The notes: a model not told the origin generated them from the sequence alone. Positions 38,343 through 46,999 are shown, counted from the first letter of the stretch. The stretch is DNA of 64,000 nucleotides from Myxococcales bacterium (GCA_016720595.1 JADKKI010000006.1:186001-250000); one strand, 5' to 3'. Translations and numbers: made by a program.

Positions 38343-39350
38343 TCAGCGCTTGGGTTTGGCGGCCGGTCGGACGATCGGCTTCCCGGCGGCCTTGGCCGGT
38401 GCCTTGGGCGCCGCCGCCTCGACCTTGGGGGCCACCGTGGCCACCGGCAGCGCCGGGGACGGGATAAACGGCTTGGCGGCCTTGCCGCGGCCCTTCTTCT
38501 TGCCCCGGCCCCCGTCGAGCGCCGCCTGGCGCTTCTCGGCGGTGGTGACCTCGGCCTTCTTCTGGGACTGGAGGCGGCGGATCGCCCGGAGCCGGAGCTG
38601 CCGGTCGAGCTTGGGGGCGAACGCGGACGAATGCTGGAACTCGTCGACGCGACCACCGCGGACCTCGGCGTCCTCCTTGAGGAGGACGGCCCGGACCTGA
38701 TCGGGCGAGCTGAGCGCGCGCAACTTGGCGATCGTGGCCGGGTTGCGGAGCGCCCGGGCGAGGCGCCCGAGGATCGGCAGGTGGAGACGGTCGTACTTGA
38801 GCCCGAGGAGGAAGAACAGGTAGGTCGGGTTGTTGTCGGGCGCCCCGAACATGATCCCTTCCCACGACCTGCCGACCACCACGAACGGCCGGCCGATCTT
38901 GCCCTTGTCCTTGGCGCGGGTGTGGAGGAACGCGACGCCGCCCTCCATCGCCGTCGACGACAGGGACTCGCGCTCGACGACGGCACCGACGAACCACGGC
39001 TTGTCGACGAGCCAGCCGTTGGTGTACGCGCGGGCCGCGAGCTCCTCGATCACGCCGACCGGCGTGCGGGCCCGGAGCGTGGGGATGATCGATTGCTCGG
39101 GGAGCAGCTCCTCGAGGGGAACCTTCATCCCGTCGGGGACGTCCGCGAAGCTCTCGTCGTCGCCGACCAGCTGCTCCTCGATCCACTGATCGATCTGGGC
39201 GCGCTTGAAGCGCCACTGCCGATCGACCTGGACCGACGGAATCTTCCCTGCGGCCACCAGCTTGGTGACCGTTGCCTCGTCGAGGTGCAGGTAGACCGCG
39301 AGCTCGTGAATGGTGAGCAACTGCGCGTCGGATCCTCGATTTTTGGCCAT
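38343..39350 (-). CDS. HTH DNA-binding domain fused to a PTS EIIA-type domain
   Basis: 335 residues from ATG 39350. Residues 9-60 form an excisionase/MerR-like HTH (LLTIHELAVYLHLDEATVTK, VDRQWRFKRAQIDQWIE). Residues ~85-235 match the EIIA domain of the fructose/nitrogen PTS family, with the likely phosphorylated histidine in GVAFLHTRA (His143; PtsN has GIAIPHGR). The last ~90 residues are basic and Pro/Ala/Lys-rich. This layout suggests a regulator whose DNA binding is set by phosphotransfer. No PTS EI or HPr gene is in the window. Divergent from prsW at 39421 with 70 bases between. Confidence 0.82.
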   Translation of the reverse strand: MAKNRGSDAQLLTIHELAVYLHLDEATVTKLVAAGKIPSVQVDRQWRFKRAQIDQWIEEQLVGDDESFADVPDGMKVPLEELLPEQSIIPTLRARTPVGVIEELAARAYTNGWLVDKPWFVGAVVERESLSSTAMEGGVAFLHTRAKDKGKIGRPFVVVGRSWEGIMFGAPDNNPTYLFFLLGLKYDRLHLPILGRLARALRNPATIAKLRALSSPDQVRAVLLKEDAEVRGGRVDEFQHSSAFAPKLDRQLRLRAIRRLQSQKKAEVTTAEKRQAALDGGRGKKKGRGKAAKPFIPSPALPVATVAPKVEAAAPKAPAKAAGKPIVRPAAKPKR

Positions 39351-39420
39351 GGAACCTGCTTGGCGGATTCTAGGAGCCTGTGAACCTGCGCGCCAGGCGC
39401 CGGCAGCGTAAGATTTCGGA

Positions 39421-40302
39421 ATGCGTAGGCCGCGGTGGTCGCTCCGGCGAGCCCGGGTCCTGGTTGGCAGCAAGTTCGTGCTGATCGCCGGGCTCGTGGG
39501 GTTCGTCCTGATCGCCTGGCTGATCGAGCTGGTCTCGGGCATCCACCACGCGGTCCACCTCGGTCCGGTCCTGGCCGCGCTGATGGCCGGGATCCCCGCG
39601 CTGTTCTGGCTCGGCTTCTTCTACCTGATGGACCGCCACGAGCCGGAGCCCAAGCAGCTGGTGGCCGGGGTCTGCGTCCTGGGCGCCTTGATTGCGGGGC
39701 CCCTCGCGGACTTCGTGCAGTACACCGCGGTGCCGCCCACCGCGCTCGAGATGCACGGGATCGATCCGTTCTCGCTCGATCGCGTGCTCTACGCGGTGCT
39801 GATCGCGGGCCTCGCCCAGGAGATGTGCAAGTACGCGGTCGTTCGCTACACGATCTATGTCTCGCGCGAGTTCGACGAGCCGATGGACGGCATCGTCTAC
39901 ATGATGGCCTGCGGCACCGGCTATGCGGTGTGGGTCAACTACCACCGCCTCTCCGACCAGGGCCACCAGGTCTATCTCTCGCACGCGGCCGCCAAGGCCG
40001 TGGTCACCACCCTCGCGCACGCCTCGTTCGCGGGGGCGCTCGGGTACGTCATGGGCCGCGCCAAGTTCTCGCAGCGTCGCGCGTCGCTCCGCGGCCTGCT
40101 CGTGATGCTCGGCCTGCTGTTTGCCGCCGGGCTCAACGGTGGGTTCAGCGTCGTCGAGAAGTGGATCGACGCGACCGGGATGGCCCAGCACCCGTGGCGC
40201 GCCGTGGGCTATGCGGCGCTGTTCGCGAGTGGCGTGTTCGCGATCACCTGGTTCGCGGCGCAGCGCCTCCTCGCGGCCTCTCCGTTCCGGAGACAGCCGT
40301 GA
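39421..40302 (+). CDS. PrsW-family intramembrane protease
   Basis: 293 residues, mostly eight TM-like segments. The family motifs are visible: YLMDRHEPEP near the first loops, an acid/Lys pair in GLAQEMCKYAVVR (where PrsW usually has EExxK), EFDEPMDGIVYMMACGTGYA, and a histidine motif in LAHASFAGALGYVMG. PrsW of Bacillus cuts an anti-sigma factor. Only one Glu remains at the EExxK site, so activity is likely but not certain. The GTG of the next gene, a tethered serine protease, overlaps its stop by four bases. Confidence 0.85.
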   Translation: MRRPRWSLRRARVLVGSKFVLIAGLVGFVLIAWLIELVSGIHHAVHLGPVLAALMAGIPALFWLGFFYLMDRHEPEPKQLVAGVCVLGALIAGPLADFVQYTAVPPTALEMHGIDPFSLDRVLYAVLIAGLAQEMCKYAVVRYTIYVSREFDEPMDGIVYMMACGTGYAVWVNYHRLSDQGHQVYLSHAAAKAVVTTLAHASFAGALGYVMGRAKFSQRRASLRGLLVMLGLLFAAGLNGGFSVVEKWIDATGMAQHPWRAVGYAALFASGVFAITWFAAQRLLAASPFRRQP

Positions 40303-43040
40303 CCACCGGCGACAAGAAGCCGAAGAAGCCGCGCCGATCGCGCAAGACTCCCGTCGCCGGCAGCCCCGACGTGGTGGAACCAACGGGGGCCACGCCCGAT
40401 CCGGACGCCGAGATCAGCGCGCCCGTGACCAGCGCGCCTGAGGCCAGCGCGCCGGAGGCCAGCGCGCCGGAGGTCAGCGCGCCGGAGGTCAGCGCGCCCG
40501 AGGTCAGCGCGCGCGAGGTCATGGCGCCCGCGGTCAGCGCGCCCGAAGTCAGCGCGCGTGAAGCCAGCGCACCCGAGCCGCAGGTCACGGATCCTCCGCT
40601 CGTCGCGGAGCCGTCGGAGCGCCCGCCGCGCGCGTCGACGGTGAAGCTCGACGAGCAGATGCCGTCCCCCGAGTGGCCGCTCGAGGCTGGCGATGCGCCA
40701 CTTCCCACGATCGAGCCCGCTCCAGCTCCACCGCCGCCTGTCCCGGCGCCGCAGGTGTCGATGCCCGATCCGAAGGCCGCGGCGCTCGAGGCGGCCCGCA
40801 TCGTCGGCGAGATCGTGGGCGACATCGAGTCCGCCGGAGGGGCAGCGATCGTCGCCGCGGCCGCCGCGGGTGCGGCGATCGAGGCTGCTCGCGCTCGCAG
40901 CCGTGCCGCCGCGGAGGGGACCGATGTCGCCCCGGTTCCGCCGGCGGAGGGACCGCCCCCCGAGACCACGTCGAGTGATCCCGCCGTCACGGTGCGCATG
41001 GCCCGGGATCGGATCCTCCGCGCGCTCGCCACCGATGCCGCTGCCCAGGCCGAGGCGCAGGCCGCGGCCGAGCAGCAGCAGGGGACGACGCCTGCCTCCG
41101 AGCGCCCCGCCTCCGTCCCGGGGACCCGCGCTCCTTCACAGCCGGGACGCGCTCCCACCAACCCCGGTGGTCGCCCCTCGTCCCAGGCGCTCCCGCAGCC
41201 CGCCGGCGCGCCGCAGGAGCCGGCGACGCCCACCGACGAGGCCGAGGAGGAGTTCGACCCCGTCCAGATCGCCGCCGCCGCGATCCAGCGGCTGCGCCAG
41301 CGAGCGCGCACCGATCTCGCCGAGCTGAAGACGCACTACCACCGGCACGACATCTTCGTGCTGCTGCTGGCGTTCGTGATCATCGTGGTCGCCGGTCGGG
41401 TGCACAAGGATCTGGTCACACCACCGACGACGACGTTCTCCGAGCGTGGCCTCGTGTTCGAGCACTCCAAGGCGTGGCTCCTCCCCGAGCCCGTGCCGGC
41501 GTACTCGCCCCGGATCGTCCACGAGCTGGCCACCCAGCCGACCAAGGCGAGCACGATCTACAACGTGGTGTTCACCTCGTCGCTCGATCCGAGCGCGCGG
41601 CTCGAGGTGCTGATCGACAAGAAGCCGGCCTGGAGCAACATCGTCACCGGCCTCGAGCTCGATCGGCGCACGCGCTGGGGCGAGCTCTACACGCTCGACG
41701 ACAGCGCGGTGCGCTCGATCGCGGGCCACGATTGGCTGCGCACCGCGTTCCGCTACGCCCACGTGGCGCAGAAGGGCGATGTCCCGCGCGTCGATTCGGC
41801 GATCGAGTACGCCACGATCGATCGCGATCAGATCTATCAGATCACGATCTACGGCTCGCCCTCGGAGCTGTCACGGATCGAGGACGTGGTGGCCCCGAGC
41901 CTGCGCGTCCCCACCCAGACCGGTCTGCCGCTGGTACCGCAGACCCGGGTGCTCTCGCAGCGCACGTATCCCAACGCCGTGGCCCGGGCGTTTGGCTCGA
42001 CCGTGATGGTGGTCGCCGCCGATCTGGTCGATGGCCGGATCAAGCCGCGCGGCGGCGGCTCCGGGGTGATCGTCGGCGCCGATGGCTCGATCCTCACGAA
42101 CTATCACGTCATCCATGACAAGGACGGCCGGCTCCACGACGTGTTCGTGATCGGCCGGTTCAGCGAGCCAGACCACGCCCCGCAGCTGTGGTGTGCGGGG
42201 CGCCCGAGCCGCAGCAAGCTGCAGCGCGATCTCGATCTCGCGCTCATCAAGTGCGATCTCGATCTCGACGGCCGGGCCTGGAACCCGACGAACGGGACCC
42301 TGTGGGCGACCTTGCCCGAGGCGCGGACCGCGGACGTCAAGATGGGCCAGCGGCTGTGGGTGCTCGGGTATCCCGATGTCGGGGGCGGCGGGCTGACCTT
42401 GTCCGAGGGCCAGGTCGAGGGCTGGACCGGCGAGGATGGTGCCGCCGGCAAGGACTTCATCAAGACCGACGCCTCGATCACCCACGGCAACTCCGGGGGA
42501 CCCGTGGTGGACGATCACGGCCGCCTCGTGGGGATCGCGGCCGCGTTCCGCACGCGGACCACGCCATCGGGCGGGGTGATCGAGACCTCGCAGATCGGCC
42601 TCGTGCGGCCGCTGTCCACGGCCAGCTGCCTGCTCGCGATCGCGACCGTCGGATGGACGCCGCGCGAGAATCACACGGACTGCGATCTCGAGCCCTCGGC
42701 GGTGGAAGCGCCGGCGGAGGGCGTGCGGATCTCGTCGAAGGTCCTCGATGCGGCGAGCGAGGCTCCCGTGCGCGATGCGCTCGTCATGATCCTGCGCCCG
42801 GGCGTGAAGGCGCAGGCCGTGGACGTCAACCGGCTCGACGATCAGGTGCTGTCGTGGGGCCGAACCAACGCCCAGGGCGAGGTGCAGCTCAAGCAGCCGG
42901 TGCCAATCCCGGGCACGTACACCGTCATGGTCGTCGCCAAGGGCTACGAGCCGCTGATGGGTGAGAACGAGCTCCACCTCGATGCCGAGACGCCCGCGTT
43001 CTTCGATCCGTGGGGCAAGATCTGGCTGCGCTCGCGGTAG
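40299..43040 (+). CDS. Membrane-tethered trypsin-like serine protease (HtrA-like core)
   Basis: 913 residues from a GTG overlapping the prsW stop. The cytoplasmic N-terminus (1-349) is basic, then a run of about ten five-residue SAPEV-type repeats (40-94), then Pro/Ala-rich and helical segments. One TM helix lies at about 350-368. Outside, a ~225 residue region leads to an S1 protease core with the triad His603 (LTNYHVIHD), Asp646 (DLALIK) and Ser732 (THGNSGGPVV). A C-terminal ~110 residue beta-sandwich follows (RISSKVLDAASEAPVRDALV, GTYTVMVVAKGYEPLM), like carboxypeptidase-regulatory domains. No PDZ domain is seen. Likely works with PrsW in envelope signalling. Confidence 0.9.
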   Translation: MTTGDKKPKKPRRSRKTPVAGSPDVVEPTGATPDPDAEISAPVTSAPEASAPEASAPEVSAPEVSAPEVSAREVMAPAVSAPEVSAREASAPEPQVTDPPLVAEPSERPPRASTVKLDEQMPSPEWPLEAGDAPLPTIEPAPAPPPPVPAPQVSMPDPKAAALEAARIVGEIVGDIESAGGAAIVAAAAAGAAIEAARARSRAAAEGTDVAPVPPAEGPPPETTSSDPAVTVRMARDRILRALATDAAAQAEAQAAAEQQQGTTPASERPASVPGTRAPSQPGRAPTNPGGRPSSQALPQPAGAPQEPATPTDEAEEEFDPVQIAAAAIQRLRQRARTDLAELKTHYHRHDIFVLLLAFVIIVVAGRVHKDLVTPPTTTFSERGLVFEHSKAWLLPEPVPAYSPRIVHELATQPTKASTIYNVVFTSSLDPSARLEVLIDKKPAWSNIVTGLELDRRTRWGELYTLDDSAVRSIAGHDWLRTAFRYAHVAQKGDVPRVDSAIEYATIDRDQIYQITIYGSPSELSRIEDVVAPSLRVPTQTGLPLVPQTRVLSQRTYPNAVARAFGSTVMVVAADLVDGRIKPRGGGSGVIVGADGSILTNYHVIHDKDGRLHDVFVIGRFSEPDHAPQLWCAGRPSRSKLQRDLDLALIKCDLDLDGRAWNPTNGTLWATLPEARTADVKMGQRLWVLGYPDVGGGGLTLSEGQVEGWTGEDGAAGKDFIKTDASITHGNSGGPVVDDHGRLVGIAAAFRTRTTPSGGVIETSQIGLVRPLSTASCLLAIATVGWTPRENHTDCDLEPSAVEAPAEGVRISSKVLDAASEAPVRDALVMILRPGVKAQAVDVNRLDDQVLSWGRTNAQGEVQLKQPVPIPGTYTVMVVAKGYEPLMGENELHLDAETPAFFDPWGKIWLRSR
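40416..40580. repeat. 15-base tandem repeat encoding SAPEV units
   Basis: About eleven in-frame 15-base copies (SAPEV/SAPEA/SAREV variants) lie within the serine protease gene. The pattern is AGCGCGCC(G/C)GAGGTC. Such repeats expand and contract by slippage, and the copy number may differ between strains. The protein segment would be an extended cytoplasmic linker. Confidence 0.85.
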
Positions 43041-43075
43041 CCGAGCCGAGCCGACCCGAGCCGAGCCGAGCCGAA
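43041..43075. repeat. Short CCGAG tandem repeat
   Basis: Five-base units CCGAG, with one CCGAC, run for about 35 bases directly after the protease stop and before the hairpin at 43081. It does not encode protein. No function is evident; it may be slippage next to the terminator. Confidence 0.6.
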
Positions 43076-43080
43076 ACGAC

Positions 43081-43108
43081 CACGGGCATCGGCGAACCGA
43101 TGCCCGTG
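43081..43108. terminator. Perfect hairpin between converging genes
   Basis: CACGGGCATCGG, tetraloop CGAA, CCGATGCCCGTG: a 12-base-pair perfect stem. It lies between the protease stop (43040, plus) and the barrel gene stop (43146, minus), so it can serve both transcripts. No T run follows, so termination may be weaker than canonical. Confidence 0.7.
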
Positions 43109-43145
43109 ACAGAACTAGACTAGATACGAAGCGAGCGAGAGACGC

Positions 43146-44090
43146 TCAGAGCCGAATGTTGCCCGTGATGATCAGGGCGCGGAGGTCCGTGCTCGCGAGG
43201 TCCGAGCCGGCGACGGCGGGGAAGAAGAACTCGCCGCCGACGTCGATCTTGTTCGACACCGCGAACAGGGCGCCCACGCCGACCGGGATCACGAACAGAT
43301 CGCCGAAGTGGCTGAGCGGCGCGCCCGCGTTCGGACCGATGCCGAGGCCAGCGATACCGGTGCGCACGTGCACCATGAGCTTCGGGGTCGCCTGGAAGCC
43401 GACCTTGACCGGGAGGCTCAGGGCCTCCTTGTTGCCGCCGAGGCCGGTCACCGGGTCGGAGTCGCGCTTGTTGAGGCCGAGCCCGAGGTTCGGATCGACG
43501 TAGATGCCGATCTTGCCGGCGCGATACTTGAAGCGCACACCGACGTTGAGCCGCGCGAGCATCGGATCCAGCGACGCGAGCTCGAGCCCACCGGCCGCAG
43601 CGAGGTCCATCTTCGCATCGCGCTTCAGCGAGAACACGCCTTCGAAGCCGACGTCGTTGTAGACCTTGCCGCAACCGCCGTCGGTGCCCGAGAGGCAGAG
43701 GCCCGTATTGTGGGTCAGCCCCACCATCAACTTGTCGCTGACGCCGTAGTAGATGTCCGGTGCGATCGCGAACGGCTTCGCGACGGCATCCTTGCTGAGG
43801 TTGACGAACACGTCGGCGCGGATCTCGATCATGCCCTTGGCGATGTTGATCGGCCGCTCGACCGCGGCCAGCGGCCAGGTCTCCTTCGTATAGGTCCCCA
43901 TCATCTCGCCGCCGCCACCACCGGCGTCGGGCGCGGGCGCGGGCGCCGCAGCGCCATCTCCGCCGGCCGGGGCATCACCAGTACCGCCGCCATCCGGGGC
44001 CGGCGCGGTGTCATCACCTTCGGCGAAGGCGTTGAGTGGTACCGCCACGAGCGCGGTCGCAGCAAACAGTAACTTGGACAAGCGTGCCAT
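43146..44090 (-). CDS. Secreted barrel-like outer-membrane protein
   Basis: 314 residues from ATG 44090 with an AAGGAG ribosome site. A signal peptide (MARLSKLLFAATALVAVPL... AFA) is followed by ~45 residues of Pro/Ala/Gly/Asp linker. The rest alternates strands (DIYYGVSDKLMVGLTHN, LNVGVRFKYRAGKIGIYVD) and ends LRALIITGNIRL. The box AVERPINIAKGMIEIRADV resembles the one in the neighbour at 44232 and the genes at 27102 and 33037. A SPLIT of three cysteines (CLSGTDGGC) may form a disulfide. Possible promoter at 44151-44180. Function unknown. Confidence 0.78.
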   Translation of the reverse strand: MARLSKLLFAATALVAVPLNAFAEGDDTAPAPDGGGTGDAPAGGDGAAAPAPAPDAGGGGGEMMGTYTKETWPLAAVERPINIAKGMIEIRADVFVNLSKDAVAKPFAIAPDIYYGVSDKLMVGLTHNTGLCLSGTDGGCGKVYNDVGFEGVFSLKRDAKMDLAAAGGLELASLDPMLARLNVGVRFKYRAGKIGIYVDPNLGLGLNKRDSDPVTGLGGNKEALSLPVKVGFQATPKLMVHVRTGIAGLGIGPNAGAPLSHFGDLFVIPVGVGALFAVSNKIDVGGEFFFPAVAGSDLASTDLRALIITGNIRL

Positions 44091-44150
44091 TCGGTTCTCC
44101 TTGTGACGGACGTGGGCGAAGGTCGATCGACCGCCCCATTTACGAACAAG

Positions 44151-44180
44151 ATCGTAGGACGACGCGATCGGCTGCGCCAA
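44151..44180 (-). promoter_or_regulatory. Candidate sigma-70 promoter for the barrel gene
   Basis: On the minus strand TTGGCG is followed after 18 bases by TACGAT, about 60 bases ahead of the ATG at 44090. This is a moderate match to -35 and -10 elements; no start site is known. Confidence 0.35.
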
Positions 44181-44231
44181 CTTCTGAGCATCCGGGAGCC
44201 GAAGACCTATTTAAGTGGAGCGTGATCTGGT

Positions 44232-45128
44232 CTACAGCGAGCCGGCGTAGTAGCGCGCGCCGATGCCGAAGAACACGGTGTCGCCCGCGTTCTGGAGGTC
44301 GCCGAATCCCGCGTAGCCGATCAGATCGAGGTGACGGTCCATGACGTTGTAGACGCCGGTGACGAACAGCGGCGTGAGGTCGCCGATGGTGACGGTCGCG
44401 CCGTCCTTCAGCTTGAGGTTCGGGATCACGCTGGTGTCAGCCTCGACCCACAGCGCGTGGGTCGCCTTGAAGCCGATGCCCACCGGAACGGTCAGGCCGA
44501 TCGGCTTCGGATCACCGGCGGTGGCGATCACGAGACCGAGGTTCCCGAGGCCGACGTCGTGGGTTAACACCGCGACCTTCGGGGTCAGGTTGTACTGCAC
44601 CTGCACGCCGATCCGGATCGGGCGCGCAGCCTCGGCGTTGAGGTCATAGCCACCGACGGCGCGGGCGATCACCTCGAGCTTTCCGCCGGCGGCGCCGCGG
44701 AGGATCTTGTAGCCAACACCGATGTCGAGCGGGCCCTTTGCCGACCCGTTCGGGTGGAGCGTGAAGCCGTAGGTCGGGGTCAGCGTGTTGACCTCGAGAT
44801 CATCGGTGATGCCGTAGCCCGCCGTCAGGTAGGCCGACTCGACGGTCGACGAGCTACTGGACGTGGCCGTGACCGTGAGGATCTTGCTGACGAGCAGATC
44901 AGGGCCGACGAGCAGCACGGCCTTCGGCAAGGTGAGCGGACGATCGAAGACGTTCTCGGGCCAGCGTACGGCCGCGGTGGCCGGTTCGGCGGGAGGTGCC
45001 GCAGGATCCACCGCAGGTGCACCGGCGCCGTCTCCACCACCAGCGTCGGGCGCGGTCGCGTCATCGGCCACGGCGGTGCCCGCGAGGGTGAGCGTGGTCA
45101 GACTGGCAATCACGAACTTCGTCTTCAT
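44232..45128 (-). CDS. Secreted barrel-like outer-membrane protein (paralogue)
   Basis: 298 residues from ATG 45128 with an AGGAG ribosome site. The signal peptide ends near TAVADD and is followed by an Ala/Pro/Gly/Asp linker like that of the gene at 43146. The box VFDRPLTLPKAVLLVGPDLL and strands (GYGITDDLEVNTLTPTYGF, GVQVQYNLTPKVAVLTHDV, LFVTGVYNVMDRHLDLIGYA) resemble that protein, so the two are paralogues in tandem, 141 bases apart. The last residues RYYAGSL fit a barrel terminus. The 203 bases upstream hold a TTGACA (45254-45259 on the minus strand) but no clear -10. Confidence 0.78.
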   Translation of the reverse strand: MKTKFVIASLTTLTLAGTAVADDATAPDAGGGDGAGAPAVDPAAPPAEPATAAVRWPENVFDRPLTLPKAVLLVGPDLLVSKILTVTATSSSSSTVESAYLTAGYGITDDLEVNTLTPTYGFTLHPNGSAKGPLDIGVGYKILRGAAGGKLEVIARAVGGYDLNAEAARPIRIGVQVQYNLTPKVAVLTHDVGLGNLGLVIATAGDPKPIGLTVPVGIGFKATHALWVEADTSVIPNLKLKDGATVTIGDLTPLFVTGVYNVMDRHLDLIGYAGFGDLQNAGDTVFFGIGARYYAGSL

Positions 45129-45331
45129 GGGAAAGCTCCTGGAACGAGGAAACACGGGAAACGAATCGCAACCCTGCGATCCCAGCCAGCCAGCCGGACC
45201 CGCTCCGAAACCACTGGGCAGATCCACTGGTAAGGCATCCGCCCTCAAGACCGTGTCAAGGGCGCGACAGGAGGTCGTCAATCCAAGACCCTTCCAACCC
45301 GCACCGACGTCGGTCTGGCCGAATCCTCGGT

Positions 45332-45790
45332 TCAGCTCGCGCGCCCCGCGAGCTCGCGGAGCGCCTCGACCGAGAGGATGGCCTGCACGTCGAGCACGCG
45401 CACGATGCCGTCGGGGGTGTTGGCGATCCCGAGCAGGAGGCCCGCGACGGCGGGGTCGAGGTTCGGCGGCGGCGGCGCGACGGCCTCCTCGAGCCTGCGC
45501 TGCTCGAACAGACGATCCACGATGATGCCGGCGACGCCGGCCTCGTGCTTCAGGATGACCAGCCGGCTCTCGTCGCTGATCGAGGCGCGCTGGAGCCCGA
45601 ACAGCGGGCCGAGATCGATCGCCGGGACGATCTCGCCGCGCAGGTTGAACACTCCCGCCAGGCAGGACGGGGTCAGGAACACCCGGGTGATCGGCTGCAT
45701 GGCGAGCGTCTCGCGCACGTGGGCGATCGGGAGTGCGAACTCCTGGCGATGCAGCTCGAAGCAGACGAGGCGAAGGTCGCTCACGAGCAT
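45332..45790 (-). CDS. CheW-like domain protein
   Basis: 152 residues with a single CheW fold: LVCFELHRQEFALPIAHVRE, PSCLAGVFNLRGEIVPAIDL and VILKHEAGVAGIIVDRLFE are the conserved blocks. CheW couples chemoreceptors to CheA. No cheA, cheR, cheB or receptor gene is near, so it may serve a distant chemosensory (for example Frz- or Dif-like) system. Start at ATG 45790; the gene is monocistronic as far as can be seen. Confidence 0.9.
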   Translation of the reverse strand: MLVSDLRLVCFELHRQEFALPIAHVRETLAMQPITRVFLTPSCLAGVFNLRGEIVPAIDLGPLFGLQRASISDESRLVILKHEAGVAGIIVDRLFEQRRLEEAVAPPPPNLDPAVAGLLLGIANTPDGIVRVLDVQAILSVEALRELAGRAS

Positions 45791-45904
45791 GACGCAACTC
45801 TAGCGCCGCCGGCAGCGTTTCGCGTCCTGCAGCCGTGTCGATCTCGCCTCGATCGCGGAGCGCGCATGGCTCCGCCGTCGTCCGCGTTTTGGTAGGGTCG
45901 GCCA

Positions 45905-46918
45905 ATGACGAAGATCCGCGCCGAATACATCTGGATCGATGGCCAGAAACCGACCGCCAAGCTCCGCTCCAAGACCAAGATCGTCGACGGCCCGCTGAAG
46001 TCCGTCGACCAGCTCCCGGACTGGGGCTTCGACGGCTCGAGCACGAGCCAGGCCGAGGGTCACTTCAGCGACTGTCAGCTGAAGCCCGTGAAGATGATCG
46101 CCGATCCTCTCCACGGCCCCGAGGATGTGCTCGTGCTGTGCGAGGTGCTGAACGCCGACGGGAGCATCCACTCGAGCAACACGCGCGCGCGGCTGCGTGA
46201 TGTGGCGGCGAAGTTCGCCGAGCACGACACCTGGTTCGGCATCGAGCAGGAGTACACGTTCTTCGACGGTAACCAGCCCCTCGGGTGGCCGGAGCGCGGC
46301 TTCCCCGCGCCGCAGGGCGGGTACTACTGCGGCGTCGGCAGCGACGAGGTGTTCGGCCGTGACGTCGTCGAGGCCCACGCCGTGGCGTGCATCAAGGCCG
46401 GCCTCGCGATCGTCGGCACCAACGCGGAGGTCATGCCGGCGCAGTGGGAGTTCCAGCTCGGCACGCTCAGCCCCGTCGAGATGGGAGACCAGCTGTGGCT
46501 CGCGCGCTGGCTGCTGTACAGGATCGGCGAGGAGTTCGGGGTCAGTGCCACGCTCCACCCCAAGCCGATCAAGGGTGATTGGAACGGCGCCGGCGCCCAC
46601 ACCAACATCAGCACCAAGGCCACCCGCGCCGATGGCGGCATCAAGGCGATCGAGGCCGCGTGCGAGAAGCTCCGCAAGCGTCACGAGGAGCACATCAAGG
46701 TCTACGGCGCCTTCAACGAGGAGCGCCTGACCGGCAAGCACGAGACCTGCTCGATCCACCAGTTCCGCTACGGCGTGAGCGATCGCGGCGCCTCGATCCG
46801 GATCCCGATGGCCGCCGCGAACGCGGGCAAGGGCTACTTCGAGGACCGTCGCCCGGCCGCGAACATGGACCCGTACGAGGTCTGCGCGATGCTCGTCGAG
46901 ACCGTCTGCTCGCCCTGA
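45905..46918 (+). CDS. glnII: Type II (eukaryote-like) glutamine synthetase
   Basis: Makes glutamine from glutamate and ammonia. At 337 residues it is much shorter than the ~470 of the usual bacterial GlnA and matches the GSII family: N-terminal AEYIWIDGQ, DGSSTSQAEGHFSD, the Glu metal ligands in WFGIEQEYTFFD and EVMPAQWEFQLG, GDWNGAGAHTNIST, and the late RIPMAAANAGKGYFEDRRPAANMDPYEV. GSII is found in rhizobia, actinomycetes and eukaryotes. It lacks the Tyr adenylylation loop of GSI. A terminator follows at 46942-46966. Confidence 0.95.
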   Translation: MTKIRAEYIWIDGQKPTAKLRSKTKIVDGPLKSVDQLPDWGFDGSSTSQAEGHFSDCQLKPVKMIADPLHGPEDVLVLCEVLNADGSIHSSNTRARLRDVAAKFAEHDTWFGIEQEYTFFDGNQPLGWPERGFPAPQGGYYCGVGSDEVFGRDVVEAHAVACIKAGLAIVGTNAEVMPAQWEFQLGTLSPVEMGDQLWLARWLLYRIGEEFGVSATLHPKPIKGDWNGAGAHTNISTKATRADGGIKAIEAACEKLRKRHEEHIKVYGAFNEERLTGKHETCSIHQFRYGVSDRGASIRIPMAAANAGKGYFEDRRPAANMDPYEVCAMLVETVCSP

Positions 46919-46941
46919 GCTAGGACGAGTCCGAAACTGCG

Positions 46942-46966
46942 CGAGGCGCGCCTGAAGCGCGCCTCG
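46942..46966. terminator. Perfect hairpin after glnII
   Basis: CGAGGCGCGC, loop CTGAA, GCGCGCCTCG: a 10-base-pair perfect stem with a five-base loop. It lies between the converging ends of glnII (46918) and the large surface protein (47000), so it can stop both. No T run is seen. Confidence 0.7.
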
Positions 46967-46999
46967 AGTCGTGACGGTCGCGGTCGGTGACCGCCCGCG

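Noticed and set aside
40416..40580. CRISPR-like repeats
   Set aside because: Units are adjacent 15-mers in frame inside a protein, with no unique spacers.
45129..45331. A hidden small gene upstream of the barrel paralogue
   Set aside because: No frame with a start, ribosome site and coding-like composition; only a TTGACA without a good -10 was found.
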